DNA of 64,000 nucleotides from Owenia fusiformis. Its lineage: Eukaryota > Annelida > Polychaeta > Sabellida > Oweniidae. The position numbers and the translations under genes were made by a program. This document shows positions 12,221-27,028 of the stretch, piece by piece. The stretch covers positions 38,068,867-38,132,866 of the forward strand of contig CAIIXF020000008.1 in NCBI GenBank assembly GCA_903813345.2, read 5' to 3'. How positions within the stretch are numbered: the first letter of the stretch is position 1; the number at the start of each line of letters is the position of its first letter. The notes beneath the pieces are model-generated. The model saw only the letters and a program-made list of their open reading frames with translations, had not been told where the DNA came from and searched no databases.

Positions 12221-15200
12221 TATACTCAGTCACATTGTTATGTTTAACTTTGTTATGAATTGGAAAATATGACCATTGTGTCATTTTAGTTTTTGGCATA
12301 CTGGTTTCTCTATCACCCTCTGACACCTGCTTTTAGCCTTCTAGACGATATGAGACGCAATTGTTACTGCCTTTTCATGAACCTGCCACTTAAAAAACAT
12401 ATAGATTTTTTATCCCCTGTGCAACTCTGACCCTTGCCCCCTGTCCAGAGTTTGAATGCCTATCCAGGGACTCTTGTTAGTGGTAACGCAATGAAAGGTT
12501 CAAATATAGCCCTTTTAGCCAATATGATAAAACACACAATAGTCCCTAGGACACCTGCTTTTTGTGGCGTGATTGATTATTTAAGTACATGACTAAAATG
12601 ATGATGGGTATTGCAAAAAAGTTTTGTGCTTAAACAAAGGATGCAAATTGGACAAGCGGCTAAAATTCAAATTCTTAATTGATTTAAATAGATAAAGCAT
12701 AAATGGAATGAATAGGGAGTGAATACAATGTGTTTTAGGCCTATAGAACATTATATAAAGGCATGTCTGGGGATGTCGGGACAAAGGAAAAAGGATCAAC
12801 TGAGAATACACTGTAAAACTCTTGTTTGTCCCATCAAATTGATTGACCCTACTCAGCCTCATCTTCAACACTACTTAACCTTTGGTTTAATTATTGAGTG
12901 TGGTCGTGTCCAATTCTGTGCCCTTGTACATGCCCATCAAGAATTTACTAGCTTAAATTTCATTTCTTTACCTGTGGCTCTTTCCGCATATTCCTTGTGG
13001 TTTTATCGTTTAATTGACTAAACATACAAAATATTAAGGATCACTTGTAAATTAGGTGTAGACTGTTGGTTTAAGCTATTACCATATGTCAAAGAAAATA
13101 TACCACAAAGGTTGAAACATACAAATTGTCTTGATTTCATTGACAGTATTCATTGGAATTATCTTTATTTGTATACTGGAGTATTGTGGTCATTGGGTTG
13201 CCTTGCTGCCATTTTGAATATTATTATACCATTAAGGATAAGAAAATCACACCTACTGCAGTTAGAAACCCATTTAAAAGCTTTTTTTATGTAAAAAGTC
13301 TTCATTCGCATTGCTTTCAAAAAGAATTTTTAAACAAATAAAACTGTTTCAAAAGAGTGGAAAAGATGTTTACGCTGTTTGGACGCCAATTGATCGGCCA
13401 TTTTGTGTATATATCGATTGTGGCATTACTAGGCCATGTAAACCATCATAGTGGGGACCAGAAGAGGGTCTTGGTAACCTCAGTATACTATTTCTAACCA
13501 GGATGTTGCAATGTATCACGTGAAGGCTTCACTCATTCCTACATAAAAAACTGACTGCATCAATATTTTATTATCTGAGGTTATATCAATAAAATAATAA
13601 TATACCCAAGGTTATTATTGTAAGCTAGGTCAACGAAGTCTAGTTTATTTTACTTTAAATATTCATAGTGTATAATTGTAGCTAAAATACCAAATAATCT
13701 TTTGTTTGTATCTGCATATCTAGCCCCTTGGAGGCCCTAGATTAACCGTAGTCACAACAAAGAACAAGTACCATTTTTTATATTCAGGGATCACTCTATA
13801 ATTATCCAATATCGTATTCCATATTTATCCTGGATATATAGTTACTAATAAACTCAAGAGTACAAGTGAAGGTTAATTATTAGGAACTGACCCACAATTC
13901 AAACATTTCTAATTTTAGAGGAACTGCGATTGGAATGTTATTTAGTACTAAGCAAGTCTGTAATTTTTCCAACGTCCAAATGCCAGCGGGAGGTTAAGGC
14001 ATCTTGCCCGTTACTGCTAAGTTGTGTGAGTTTATGACCGGTTGTTAGCCAAAACCATCATGTTTTTGTCTAAACATCCCACATTGTAAAACAGCAGCAA
14101 ATTCTTTTCCAATTTTGAATGTTCACAGTTGAAGTGCTAATCGTCTGAACTGGAAGGATGAGATATTTTAAGAAATCCCAACTTGGAGTGTTGTTTCTTG
14201 GTCTGGAGAGAAGAATTGAAAGGAAGTGATGGATTTACATTCTGAAGGCCCTGTGGTTTTACTTTACATTGGTGAAAGTTTCATGGCTTTTAAATATCAG
14301 GATATCAACAGCTTTTCAAAAAACAGAGTGAGCATTTGTATATTGAGTTTTCTCCCTTGAAGGAACAACTAGTCCAATTTCAATACCTTTGGGGTGGTTT
14401 TTCATACAAGATTAAATCAATAAATCTATGAGACAATGTATATAAATATCTGAATCCTCTAAGAACCATAATAAAACAAACATTTAAGCCAAATTATTTA
14501 ATACAAATTAAAAAGCAGATAAATGAGAAGTACACAATGCACCAACCATGAATGTTATATTCAGTTTATTCAATTTAAATCAAGATGCCCCTATTTCGTT
14601 ATTTATTTGAACTCATTCTACGGATTTAGCTAATTTGTTATAAATTGAGATATAGCTTTAATATAATTGTATTATAGTCCCGGAGAATCCTCTAAGAGGA
14701 AAAACTTGGAAATATGACCTTAATTGTTATTGGTTCTCAATTTGTCTGGCCTTGATATTGATATAGGTCACAATGTTTCAAATGAATGAATGTTTGAATT
14801 AATTCTGTGTTGAGCTGTGAGAACAATACAAAAAAGGTATTGTGTGTAGGCCAGATATCATGATGGGCGTACATTAGTCTGGCCTATTAGGTTAGAATGT
14901 ATGTGCCTGCTGCAGTTGTGGATCAGATGTTTCTCTGGAGTGATTATTCCATCCCATGTCAGCAAATATGTATCATTGGGTTACATTTGAACCCATAGTA
15001 TAGTGTGATAAAAAGAAAAAGATAAAACAGGATTGTCGCATATATAAAGCCATCATTCTGAATCACAAAGAAGCACAAAACACTAGTATGTTATTTGAAT
15101 TTCTGAGAAATGCCACAACTGTACCGGGTTTTCAAGCGCAGGAATACTCTTCTCAACCAACATCCATTAGCTTTACTTTTATATATCGTGAACAAGCAAA

Positions 15201-18200
15201 GTATAATTTCACCTTGTAAATGCAGTTTTTATGTAAAAATAATGTATTTCATTTGCAAGATTATATATCACTGGTACACCATGTGGAGCTGGGTCATAAA
15301 CTTATCATAAATCTATTGTGTGTAACTACTATGGCAGTTATTATAAGGGAATATTCTTAAGTATTCTGCATGGGATATGATCATAAAAGCAACAGTTTAT
15401 GATTTATTTATTGAAATAATACTTTAGCCATCAGTTTGTCAAGAGTCAAAAAGCCATGACCAATATAACTCCATGGTTCACTAGCCTTCCATCTACTGTT
15501 TTTACCCTACACACCTTGAATGGTTTATAAACTTTTGACATGAAAGAAGTGTTACCAAAATCCAATCAACTTGGCTAAACTATTTTGTGTAAAGATATAC
15601 TTATAAGTATCAGCTTGGTAATGTTATTGAAAAAACATATAACAATAGGATCACAAACTTGAATTTGAACAAAATACCAAATTCCAAAATCTGATCAATC
15701 AGAATAATTTGGTCAAAAAGGTAATTAAGGTATCAAGTATTAATAATGTGAAAAATAAAACATGGTTGAGTCAACCTTGAATTTGAATTTTCAAAGCCAG
15801 ATGTTACATTTGTTCCCATCCTCGCCATCAATATTATTTACATTTTAAATCCATTAGTTATCTTGAACTGGCGGAGTAATTATTGGGCATTAATATTCAT
15901 GTGTTTGTCATGCTTGCCATCATATTGTCATTATGACATAAAATTGTGTTGAGAACATAACATTTAATGAATCTGTTGTATTGTTTTAATGATTTTTATT
16001 GTAATTATTAAGAGCTCATATATTCATAAGATTTAATTTTATTATTTTTTATTGAAAAATGGTAAATGTGTGCAATTGCTTGAATAAAAGCAACAGCTAT
16101 TCAATGGATACTCCTTTTCCACAGGATATCTAATCCAAACTTGTATTTGCCAAAATCCTAATTCAACTTCATACATCTGACCTTTTTATGGATAAATGGG
16201 TTATCTGTAGGCTGGATGGAAATATATGTCAATCCTTGCATGGGGCAATAAGACATCAATAGCCTCTAATAAAATATACTTTGGTCAATGTACATTGTAT
16301 TTTACTGCCCCAAAATCCATATTCTTTACTCATTGATTCTTTATAAATAACCTATGCATTTACGATTTATATGTCTTAAATACTGTTCGATATTGAACAA
16401 TACAAAGATTGAGCAATATGGAATAACCAATAGGATGAGCAATTTGATTCTGTGATTTGTAGTCGTCACCAATACGTTCTGATATTGCATCTTGGCAGTA
16501 AAGACATCTAAGGTCAAAACTGAATATGCCAATCATAGTGAGATCATGCCACATTTTCTCTACCTTAAACCTCATCCTGCTCATACAGAAACAATGCTAT
16601 TCCATATTACATGTATATGGATTATATAATTTTAAAGCATTTTTATGAAATTTAAAGTGTTCATCTACCCCTGTGTTGTTTTATTCCATAGAAATCATAA
16701 TGGTTTCTACTCAATTGAGTATTTTTGAATATGTCCTCAATTGCATATATCTATAGGCAGTGACCATTATTAGACTTATAGTGTCTGTTGTTAATTTGTT
16801 ATGGCGTCATTATGCCCAGATAGCCAATGAAAGGGAGTACGCCTCATTTGGTTAATGGATCTCAACCCTGGATAATTCCGTGGCTTTTTCACCTATAAAT
16901 CATCATTATTTGTGTCAGTTTCACCCTCTCTACAATGCTAATCTACTTTAACTAATACTAATCAACAATTAAAACAAGCACATGTTTATCTTCGTATGAC
17001 AAAGGCTTACACCATTGGTCATAAGTCGAGTTTAAACAATCTCGCCTACAGAAATGCAAATACAAGTCATGAACTGATACATGTCTGTCATTAGATGAAT
17101 GCTGAAATCATTCCAAGCACCCCTGTTAAGTCGTGTTGATATCAGAAAATGAATAAATGATGAATGGTATCTGTTTCTGTTATGAATGAAAATGATGGCA
17201 TTTATGAGCCAGAATGCTCATTTTGAAAATTGCACTGATATCAACTAATACCTTTCAAGTTTACAAATTTACTACTCCTCGTCTGATAGTAATTCCAAAT
17301 TCATTAAGTAATTGCAAGTTTCCATTTAGTCAAATATTGTAGTACTATGGGTCGCTCATACACCTTACAGTTGTCAATAAGTTGTAAATGAATAAAAAGG
17401 TTTGGGACAGAGTAATATTATCACGCAACTGTAATTGATTATAGTATTATATACAAGCACAAAGGACAATTACCTTAAAACCAAATGGCTATAACTGCCA
17501 AATTTATGACCAAATAATATTTGCCATCAGAGCCCATCTCATCTTTATTAATTATTTTTAATATCAAAATATCCCATTGATATCAAAGCATGCAAAGTGT
17601 ACCTGGTATATTCATATCAAGTAAAATAATCCAAATTCTTATTTCTCATTTTTAAAGCTCTAATTGCTTATAATTATATATCCCAAGCACACGGTGATAG
17701 ATATGGTGTAAATAACTGATAAAAGACACTCATAATGTTCTTAAATATAGATTTAAACCATTGACTTCGAAGGACAATGGGTCACAAGAACAACTGCACT
17801 TGAAAAGTTAACTCAAAGTCAATACACAAATAAAACAATTACAATCAAATCCAAAGCATAAAACACAAAATGAGGTTAATGTTCTGTTGAAAATACAAGG
17901 GGCAACATTAGTAAAACAGGAATATTTTGTAAGACCCTATACAATCACATGTTAATTGAGATAGCAAAGGATCAATTCCATACCGATTGTGCTGCACTTT
18001 TGCGTCTTAACAATTATAGATGTCGGTCAATGATTGGATATGATTTTACTTAGTCTTTTAAATCTGATTGATTAAATCTCACAGAAGTCATATTTTAGAT
18101 GGAATATCAAGTCAATAATAGCAAAGTTTTAGTAAAGGAAAGGAAAGCGACAATTTTCAGGTGTTCCAAATTTCATATGTGATATAAACAACATGACATA

Positions 18201-21191
18201 ATGTGTATACATATGATATATGCATTGACTTGGTTAATTTGTAACAAATCTGAAAACCGGTTTACCGGTCACAATGCCCATAAGTATTTGTAGATTGTGA
18301 TATGTTAAGTGTACTAGAACTTGTTTATGATCATTATAAAATAGCCAGTCCTGATAAAATATGAGCTATATCAATTCTAGTTGTATGTGTTATTGTGTCC
18401 AAGTGTCACAGTGACATTGAAATGACTAAGCAATCACATATATTATCAGAGGGCAGTTAATCATTAATAAAATTGTAAAAAAGATCAATATTTTTCTACT
18501 GTCTTTTATGTTAGGATTAAAGTCATTTGGCCTTACTTGCTAATCTGCTTTCTACCATACTTATAAAGTACTATTTCCGGCATATCATAATGGATGTGAA
18601 TCACTTTTTACAATGGCATTTGCGTTTTGGTTTTCTGAATCCCTTTTTATTGAAAAAACGAGTTTGTCAGTATGTATATTATACATGTACATGCCATCTT
18701 CTACTTTAACAATTATGCTTCTTCAAATATCACGACTATAGTATTACATGTACTACATTTTATTAATAATAATGGTTGGCTCTTGCCAGTAGATAGGTGC
18801 CTCTGCTTAATATATATTAAATGAGGATTCTTTGATGACCTACTTTTTGATCCAAAATGATCAATTGTCTCTCTTTTTAGAAAAATAATTAGGATTAGAT
18901 ATTGGAAGGGTCTTTACACCCCTGACCCCGAATTTGATCTGAAATAAATGGTCCAAAAATTATTTCATATTTTTTTCTGTGATGGTTTAGGTTTCTCAAA
19001 GCTTCATGGTTTACCCCAAAGTACAAAGGCTGACATTTGAAAAACAAATATGCTAACAGTTAAGGCTACAGTAAATGACGAAAAACAATTTACAGTGAAA
19101 TTCACATGTGTAAATTAAGCAGCAGTTTCAATCTCATTATATTAAGTGATATGACCATCAGACTTGACACTGTCCACTTGCTTGTTTGATATTTATGTAG
19201 ATGAATGTCATGTCCCTGTGTATTTTATATTTCCTGCCATTCTCCTGGGTTTGATCAGTAATGATAATCAAAATAGCATTAATACTGATATATGGATGTA
19301 TATAAACTAAAACTAATGAACATCACTGTATATATCACTAACATCAATGTCTCCTTTATTGCTATTTCCAAGGCAATATATAGGTGTTGAAATAATATTT
19401 TTCCATTTTGAAATATGACCATTAAATTACCTTATCTGTTTTCTAGGAAAAATCTATTAGATGGCGGCGACTAGAGATACATCTCCACATAAAAGGTGTT
19501 AGACTCATATTATTGATGACAATAAGAAGCAACACTTTTAGGACAGAAGTTGCCAAAATGTTTCAGTACCAAAATGTTGCTAAAATAATTACATGCATTA
19601 CGACCATTAAGTAGAGAGTTGTATTCTGATTATGTATAAATCTCCTCTTATAATTTATACATGTATTACAAGCAAATAGACAACCTTGGGGGCAACATTC
19701 TCTGGACATATGCTTATATTCTGCACATTTTAGCATCTTCATTTGAATAAACCGCATGATTTCCTGGCTTTTCTTTACAATTTAGAGTTCTCAGTGCTTC
19801 ATTCCTTTATTAATGCCAATCATTTTACTGTATTTAAAATGTGACCACCAGATATCTTCCTAATCCTTTAGGCATTTATTAAGTAGATGTCTGGTCATGG
19901 TACATGCCTACCTGGACAGTACAGCACCTCCGTCAAGCCATCTTACTCGACTTTTTGGCATTTCATGATTTCTCTAATTTTGACTTGTTAAACTATTTAA
20001 AGTAATATGAAAAATGAAGACTGATGAACCGGTGATTTAACTCCCCAAAATCCACCTAAACAGACATTTGGTTTACTAGGAGCAATTCTAGAAATACTGA
20101 CACCATTCATTTCCATCTGTACTGAGCATCTTATCTAGCTATATTAGAAAATGGAATATCATATAGCTTAAGTAATCACACACTCTATCACGGGCATTTA
20201 AAATAACTATAGAACTGATAAAGGTCAAAATAGTCACAGGTGTTTAAAAACTAATAATGTTCTATGAAAAACTCTAAGTTTAACTTAGCAAGCGAGGTCA
20301 GTATGCTCTAGACGATTGAATACTTGTTTTTTACATACCACACATTGGGTAAAGTTTCACTCAGTCACCTGTGGTCTTTCTTTAGTTCCAGTTTTCAACA
20401 TTAGTTTAAAATGGCCTTCATAGAAAATGAATATATAAAAGGTTTTATGTGCAAGACAGACTGTAATTATTCATACTTTATAAGTGATCTCTGCTTTTGA
20501 ATCATAAACCTTATATTTGCTTAAATTCAATTTTATTTTTCGTGTTTGACTGTACAGCATAAGCACCCATAAAAAATATCTCTCTTTGTCTCCCAAAGAG
20601 ATGTTTTTCAACCAAGTTGGTAACCTCTTTGAACCTCACCAAGACCCACTTACAAGATTTCTTTTGGGTGTGACTTATTCCCACAAATATGTTTCATGTT
20701 TTGTAGCATTTGGGTCACCATTTGAAGCTGGTCTGAATAACAAACATTTTACATTAAGTGAAATCATACTTCCTTTCATGATTCCATCTGATTGCCATTG
20801 CCCCCCACACCCATGGGGATAGGAGAAAGTTTGTGATAGATGTTAATTATATTAATACCTTGACATGATATTCTTGCTATCAATGATTAAACAGTACAGT
20901 TCATATTACTTTAGTTTATTTAGAGGCCATCTTGAGAAAATAACTAATACAACTATTTAATCACTTGTGTCTCAACTCCCACCCTAGAAAACGTGTCCAT
21001 TTGTATTATACTCATTGCACCAAGATGCGACGATGCTATCTGTACTAGGAAATGATCAGAGACACAATCATGCATAATACTAACAGCTAGAGCTGACAAC
21101 CTTGTAATAAGGGTCACAGTTTGAACTGGCAACTTCATCAGATAGTATCTATGACTGATTTCAGTCCAATGAAACATGTGAAGAAGAACAC

Positions 21192-21308
21192 TTCTAGAAG
21201 TGGAATACCTCTGTTAGTGAAACACTTTTCAGAGTCCCACGACCAACTGACTTAATGTTAAATATACCTTTATAAGTGGAACACCTCTCAAGTAGAACAT
21301 TTTTACCA
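21192..21308. repeat. Two-copy diverged repeat, spacing 75 bp
   Basis: AAGTGGAATACCTCT...AGTGAAACACTTTT (from about 21198) recurs as AAGTGGAACACCTCT...GTAGAACATTTTT (from about 21273). A similar AAGTGAAACATTTTTACC occurs near 42457, which suggests a small dispersed repeat family. Confidence 0.35.
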
Positions 21309-22966
21309 AAAGTACCAAAGGTGTTCCAGTTGAACAGGTTTTACTGTGTTTCAAACAACGATATAATGAGCGAAGAATGTATAGGCATGAGTGATAACTC
21401 ATAGGGGTAGGGGAAGATTCATGGTATGCAAAATTCAGTCAGAAAGTAAACAGCCTTAAGACAGACAAATCTCAATTATACGAAACTATGATATGACACA
21501 CATTCACATTGTGTAACACCTCTTCCTCCACTTTTAAGTTTAACACAATAGATTGTGATTTCAATAAAATGTGTAGAATGTTAAAGATTTCTAATTCTCT
21601 TGTAATCAAAAAATTGTATAAGATTTCTTTGTATAAGAAGTATGTAGTCTCATGATATTAGATTCATGTCATAACTTTTCTAAATTTAAACATCTTCAAT
21701 TTAAACATCTTCAATTTATATTGAATTACTTCCTTCTAGTTTTGGTTTGCCATTTTCAACAACTTAATCTTTATAACATGGAGGAGAATGGGATGTCATG
21801 CTGTAATTACACAGAGTTGAAACCTAAGTCCTGTTCAACCTCACATTTATTTCTCATGAAAATATGTATATAAGAAGTGTAATATTGCAATATACAGAGA
21901 AGTTGATCTGTCTGGCTTGTCCCTGCCTAACACAATGATAACACTCACCAAATATCAAATATTCCATCTTTTAATTACAGATTATTTTCAACTGATTCTA
22001 TTTTCAAGTATATCCAACATCTATATAAATTGAACTTCAGTAGAAACACTGCAATTAACCTGAGGTTAATGTTCCAGCTGTAAGGGTGGTCAATGCTATC
22101 AGGTAATTATTACCATATCAAGTCTCTTACAATTTACTTTTAATATTGTATTCTAAGTAGTACATCAGTAAGTCGTGTCATTGTGACATCATAATATGGA
22201 ATAATAATGACAATACCTGGATTAGATACATATGATGCCTCGTAATGTCTGGATGAAGAATCTTAAATTAAAGTTGGTTTCAATCGATGTCCATCGCCAT
22301 TCTTTTTTATCATCATTTATTAATAGATGCTATTAATAACTATCAGCTAAAACAAATACTTCCACAGGTGTTTGTCTGCTCTTTTTTATTGACAACCTCT
22401 CTCAGGTGAACATTTTATAGAGCAACAATAGTTTAAGTGAAGGGGTGTTCATCTTAGAAACATGGGTTTAATATTGGAGCCAATGAAAAATGAAAATATG
22501 ATGTCTTAGATGTGTATTCAAGTTTAACAATTATATAGTCTCCTTCAAATTCATATTTTATTTTTTATTTTTGTGTTGTATTGGGTAAACTTGACATCAA
22601 ATGCCGTCTTTATCCCCGAGATCTGCATGAACTTTGAATGAATATTTAACTCTCATTTTATTCATATCTTTGAAAATTGGCAAGATTTAGAATAGAAAAT
22701 ATGTTAATCCTTACAAAAAGTATAAAAGGGAAGATTAAATCTAGATTTTCTTAACCATTCTTTTTTATTGGCCATTGGTAATACATGTATTTTTCTTACA
22801 TATTGATGTGAGTTGCATAACTACACATAATTCTGATGATTTCCTTGGTTAGTGTTTATATAGGTTTTCTGTGTATGTTTGTGTTCATTAAACTTTGCAG
22901 CATGTAATATTTATACAGACACAAATTATGTTATTGCATATGTGCAAACCCAACTTTAATCAATCT

Positions 22967-23763
22967 ACAAACTGACAGTGTAGATCCGGCTATGTCAACT
23001 GGTCGTAGTAAACCATTCAATCTCACGAAATGACTATATGAGAACTTTACAAGCTAATAGTATAGATCCGGCTATGTCAATTGGTCGTAGTAAACCATTC
23101 AATCTCACACAATGACTATATGAGAACTTTACAAGCTAACCATGTATATCAAGCTATATCACCTGGTCATAGTAAACCATTTAATCTCACGCATTGACTA
23201 AATAAAACGGAATGACTATATGAGAACTTCACAACTTAATAGTGTAGATCCGGCTATGTCAATTGGTCATAGTAAACCATTCAATCTCACGCAAAGACTA
23301 TATGAGAACTTTACAAGTTAACAGTGGATGTCAATTGGTCATAGTAAACCATTCAATCTCACGCAAAGACTACATAAAAGCTTAACAAGCTAACACTGTA
23401 GATTTGTCTATATCGATTGATTGTGCTAAACCGTTCAGTTTCATGCAAAGACTACATAAAAACTTTACAAGCTAACAGTGTAGATCCGGCTATGTCAACT
23501 GGTAAACCATTCAATCTCACGCAAAGACTATATGAGAACTTTACAAGCTAACAGTGTATGTCAATTGGTCATAGTAAACCATTCAATCTCACGGAATGAC
23601 TATATGAGAACTTTACAAGCTAACAGTGTAGATCCGGCTATGTCAATTGGTCGTAGTAAACCATTCAATCTCACGCAAAGACTACATAAAAACTTTCCAA
23701 GATCTGGCTATATCAACTGATTGCAGTAAACCATTTAATCTTGTGCAAAGACCACAGAAAAAC
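22967..23763. repeat. Minisatellite, unit about 81 bp, about ten copies
   Basis: The unit contains GTAGATCCGGCTATGTCAA, TAGTAAACCATTCAATCTCA and ACTATATGAGAACTTTACAA in order. The last step of most copies is 81-83 bp. Two copies lack about 9-12 bp around the ATCCGGCTA segment and some steps are about 72 bp. Edge copies at both ends are the most diverged, the usual pattern of unequal exchange. A short plus-strand frame inside it is repeat-derived. Confidence 0.9.
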
Positions 23764-26447
23764 AAATACCAATAATTAATAAAGATGAGATCTGCTTCAG
23801 CCTGTATTGCCCAGTTGACATTATTTAATTATAATGTAAATTGATTAACACATATCTGTGATATTAAACGCATGTTATCGACAAGGTTATTATTGTAAAC
23901 CTTTGTACCTACACGGTCATTCTGACCAACAGTTATCCTGGTTCATTTAAAGGTCAGTAATATTACATTCATAGCCAGTCGTAAATTAATATTATGTTTA
24001 CTTTGTTTTTCAACATATTCAACAGGTCATTTCGTGTCCACATAATTTAGAAACTTTGTACTTATATCAAGATTGAAGATTGTATTTATACATACGTATA
24101 AATAGCTAAAACATATATCAGCCCATATTGGCCACAATTCTTGTAAACCTAAATAAGGAGAGATGAACTTGCAACAGAGTAAATAGAAAGAGAAAGCAGA
24201 AAGGCTAACCCCATAAACCATACAAACTATCTAAAACTTGATTAACATCCAACTCCAAATTGTTTACAATTCAAATATATATTATATGACTGTTAAATAT
24301 TTAGAGGTAAAATCAAGAAAAGTATCCAACAGGGATTTAAATAATAACATAATTTCAAAAATCGATGAAGGTGAAGCCATTGTACTGCATGGTGATAAAG
24401 ACTGTCAAGAAGCCTTTCAATTGTCCTTTTTTCAGACTAACCACTTTTATTTTAAAGGTTATGTTATTTTTCATAACCATCAGAAACTCAATGTCTTTTC
24501 CCAGTGTTTTTACATTTATGCCTTACCTTCTCATTGTTTTCCAAGAATGTTTATGGAGACTATCAGTAGATGTATGAGGTGTTGGATATTGAGATTTTCC
24601 CAATGCAACTGTAGTTTGATCTGCCTTGGGGCTCACAGTCTCAGAAGAGAATGTATTATATTATCAAGGACACAAAGCTGTGTACTACCCATGGCTGTTA
24701 ATACATTTTAAAAACCTGCTTTATATACCTGAAACACTCCCATCGCTGTATGGCAGGATGACAATGGTTTATTACAGAAATTTAATTTTATTTAGATGAT
24801 GGTATAAAAATGTTGAATTCATAAATACCTGTATAGTTAAATGAATTAATTAATTAACTAATTAAATATAAGTAAGGTTTAATTAAATAAAACACTTTTG
24901 CAATAGGCAATGTTTTAATAGAAAAGGTAGCAGGATTATAGAAATAAATGTCGTTAATGTTAAATTGTTTCCCTGTTAATATTGACCCCATGCTTTCTTG
25001 GTTGAACTTTCATGAGAAAGCATCATTTATCTACCTTAGTCACAGGAATTGTTTAATAGTATTCAAGGAAGTATGTTTTCTCTATTCAATTAATACAGGT
25101 CGGAAGTCACCATAAAGAAAATATCTTTGCAAACCAATTGATGCCTTGTTATTGTTACTCTAACAACTATCTTCAGTTTATAGGGCCAATAGGTATTTTG
25201 CAGTTATTTGGGAAAGTCAAAATTAATCATTTTAGGACACCAGCATTGTGTGAATTTTTGTGCAATTTTCATGATTGTAATCACCATTAGTTAATGAAAT
25301 GGGATAGTATATGTGTGGATATTTATTTACAAACATGGTAGTGTACATAATTCGAAATAAAAATGTTGCAATGAAATGGCTTTTTCCTGATTCTTTTACT
25401 TTTCAATGTTTTGAGAAAGTGTGGCACCACCTTCCTTAATATGACATGCACTGCCACCTTTAATGTTCACAGAAAGGAGATGGTAGATGGAGCCAAGAGA
25501 ATTAATAGACACCATTTTGTAAATTGTCCACATTTATTTAGCCAGAGTATGAATTCACCATGAGACCTGCTTCAGAGTGAAGTAGTTAAGTAACTGTTGG
25601 TAAGATTTTAATTCATTGTGTGTATTCAACCTATAGTATTGACCGATTTATAGATTGTACGGAAATAGAAAGCTCTCATAATGGAAAAACCCTTGTTAAA
25701 AGTCTTCCTTGTCATGCATGCCCATTACAAAACTTTTTCATCGAAATCATTTTCAATTTTGAGAATGTGGTTTTATTCAGTGGACAGTGGAATCTACTTG
25801 TTTATTCTTAATAAATTTCACTCTTTTCCACTATGTTTATATGTTAAATTACACCAGCATGGCATTGATTAATGGCCTTTGTCCCTATAAGGTAATACTT
25901 TGACCCCATGGGGTTACACCTGAGCCAATTTATACTAATACATACGATGCCATTCTTTATGAAAATATCACTGTTCATATTTCAAGAAATAGAATGTAAA
26001 ATAAAGTGTGAAAAGGCAAATTCACACAGACATGAAATCCATACTTATATTATTTAGATATACTTTTTTTAAACTGAGAAATGAAACTGACTGTGATTCA
26101 TTTTAGTTTTTAATGGTAACTTTTTCAGGATGCATTTTAAGCACAGTGATCTGCTAACATGGACATTATCAGTCCAAAGGTAAAACAATGTGCGTCATTT
26201 GTTGAAGAATATGATACAGTTATAATAAAATGCCTGGGGGATCTGGGCCACCTACATTCAGTTCTACTACAATATCAAGGGACTGAATAGAGAATTAATT
26301 TAATCTTAACATGATACTTTCTTGGCCTCATTCTATAACCCACCTGCCCACTACAACCCCTTCTAAATGGCCATACCTTTTGGTGAAGATAATTGTCATT
26401 CCATGAAGTTGGTATCATTTAAATGAATAAATATTGTACCACGGTAT

Positions 26448-27028
26448 ACCACCAGTGTCATAATAAATGGTTGCCTTGGCATATGATATACAATGGTAAC
26501 TGTTCCACAGTATACTACCAGTGCCCCACTAAATTGTTGCCTTGGCATTTGATATACAGTGGTGGCTGTACCACAATATACTACCAGTGTCCTAATAAAT
26601 GGTTGCCTTGGCATATGATATACAGTGGTGAATGTACCACAGTATACCACCAGTGCCCCACTAAATTGTTGCCTTGGCATATGATATACAGTGGTGACTG
26701 TACCACAATATACTACCAGTGTCCTAATAAATGGTTGCCTTGGCATATGATATACAGTGGTGAATGTACCACAGTATACCACCAGTGCCCCACTAAATTG
26801 TTGCCTTGGCATATGATATACAATGGTGAATGTACCACAGTATACCACCAGTGTCCTAATAAATGGTTGCCTTGGCATATGATATACAGTGGTGACTGTA
26901 CCATAGTATACTACCAGTGTCCTAATAAATGTTTGCATTGGCATATGATATACATTGGTGAATGTGCCGAAGTTTACCACCCGAGCCCTAATAAATGGTT
27001 GCTTTGGCATATGCTATACAGAAGTGGC
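26448..27028. repeat. 66-bp minisatellite, nine copies, open on both strands
   Basis: TTGCCTTGGCATATGATATA recurs exactly every 66 bp at 26471, 26537, 26603, 26669, 26735, 26801 and 26867, with variants at 26933 and 26999. Copies alternate between two types (plus-strand QCPNKWLPWHMIY and QCPTKLLPWHMIY), so the effective unit is partly 132 bp. Because 66 is a multiple of three, one clean copy gives an open frame across the array on each strand: 230 codons at 26423-27115 plus and 204 codons at 26396-27010 minus. I treat both as consequences of the repeat, not genes. The plus-strand unit does have regular Cys and aromatic positions. Confidence 0.9.

Noticed and set aside
24238-24711. 157-codon plus-strand frame
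   Set aside because: No family resemblance, low-complexity AT-driven composition, overlapping frame in another register, and no splice or promoter context. A frame this long is not surprising over 64 kb.
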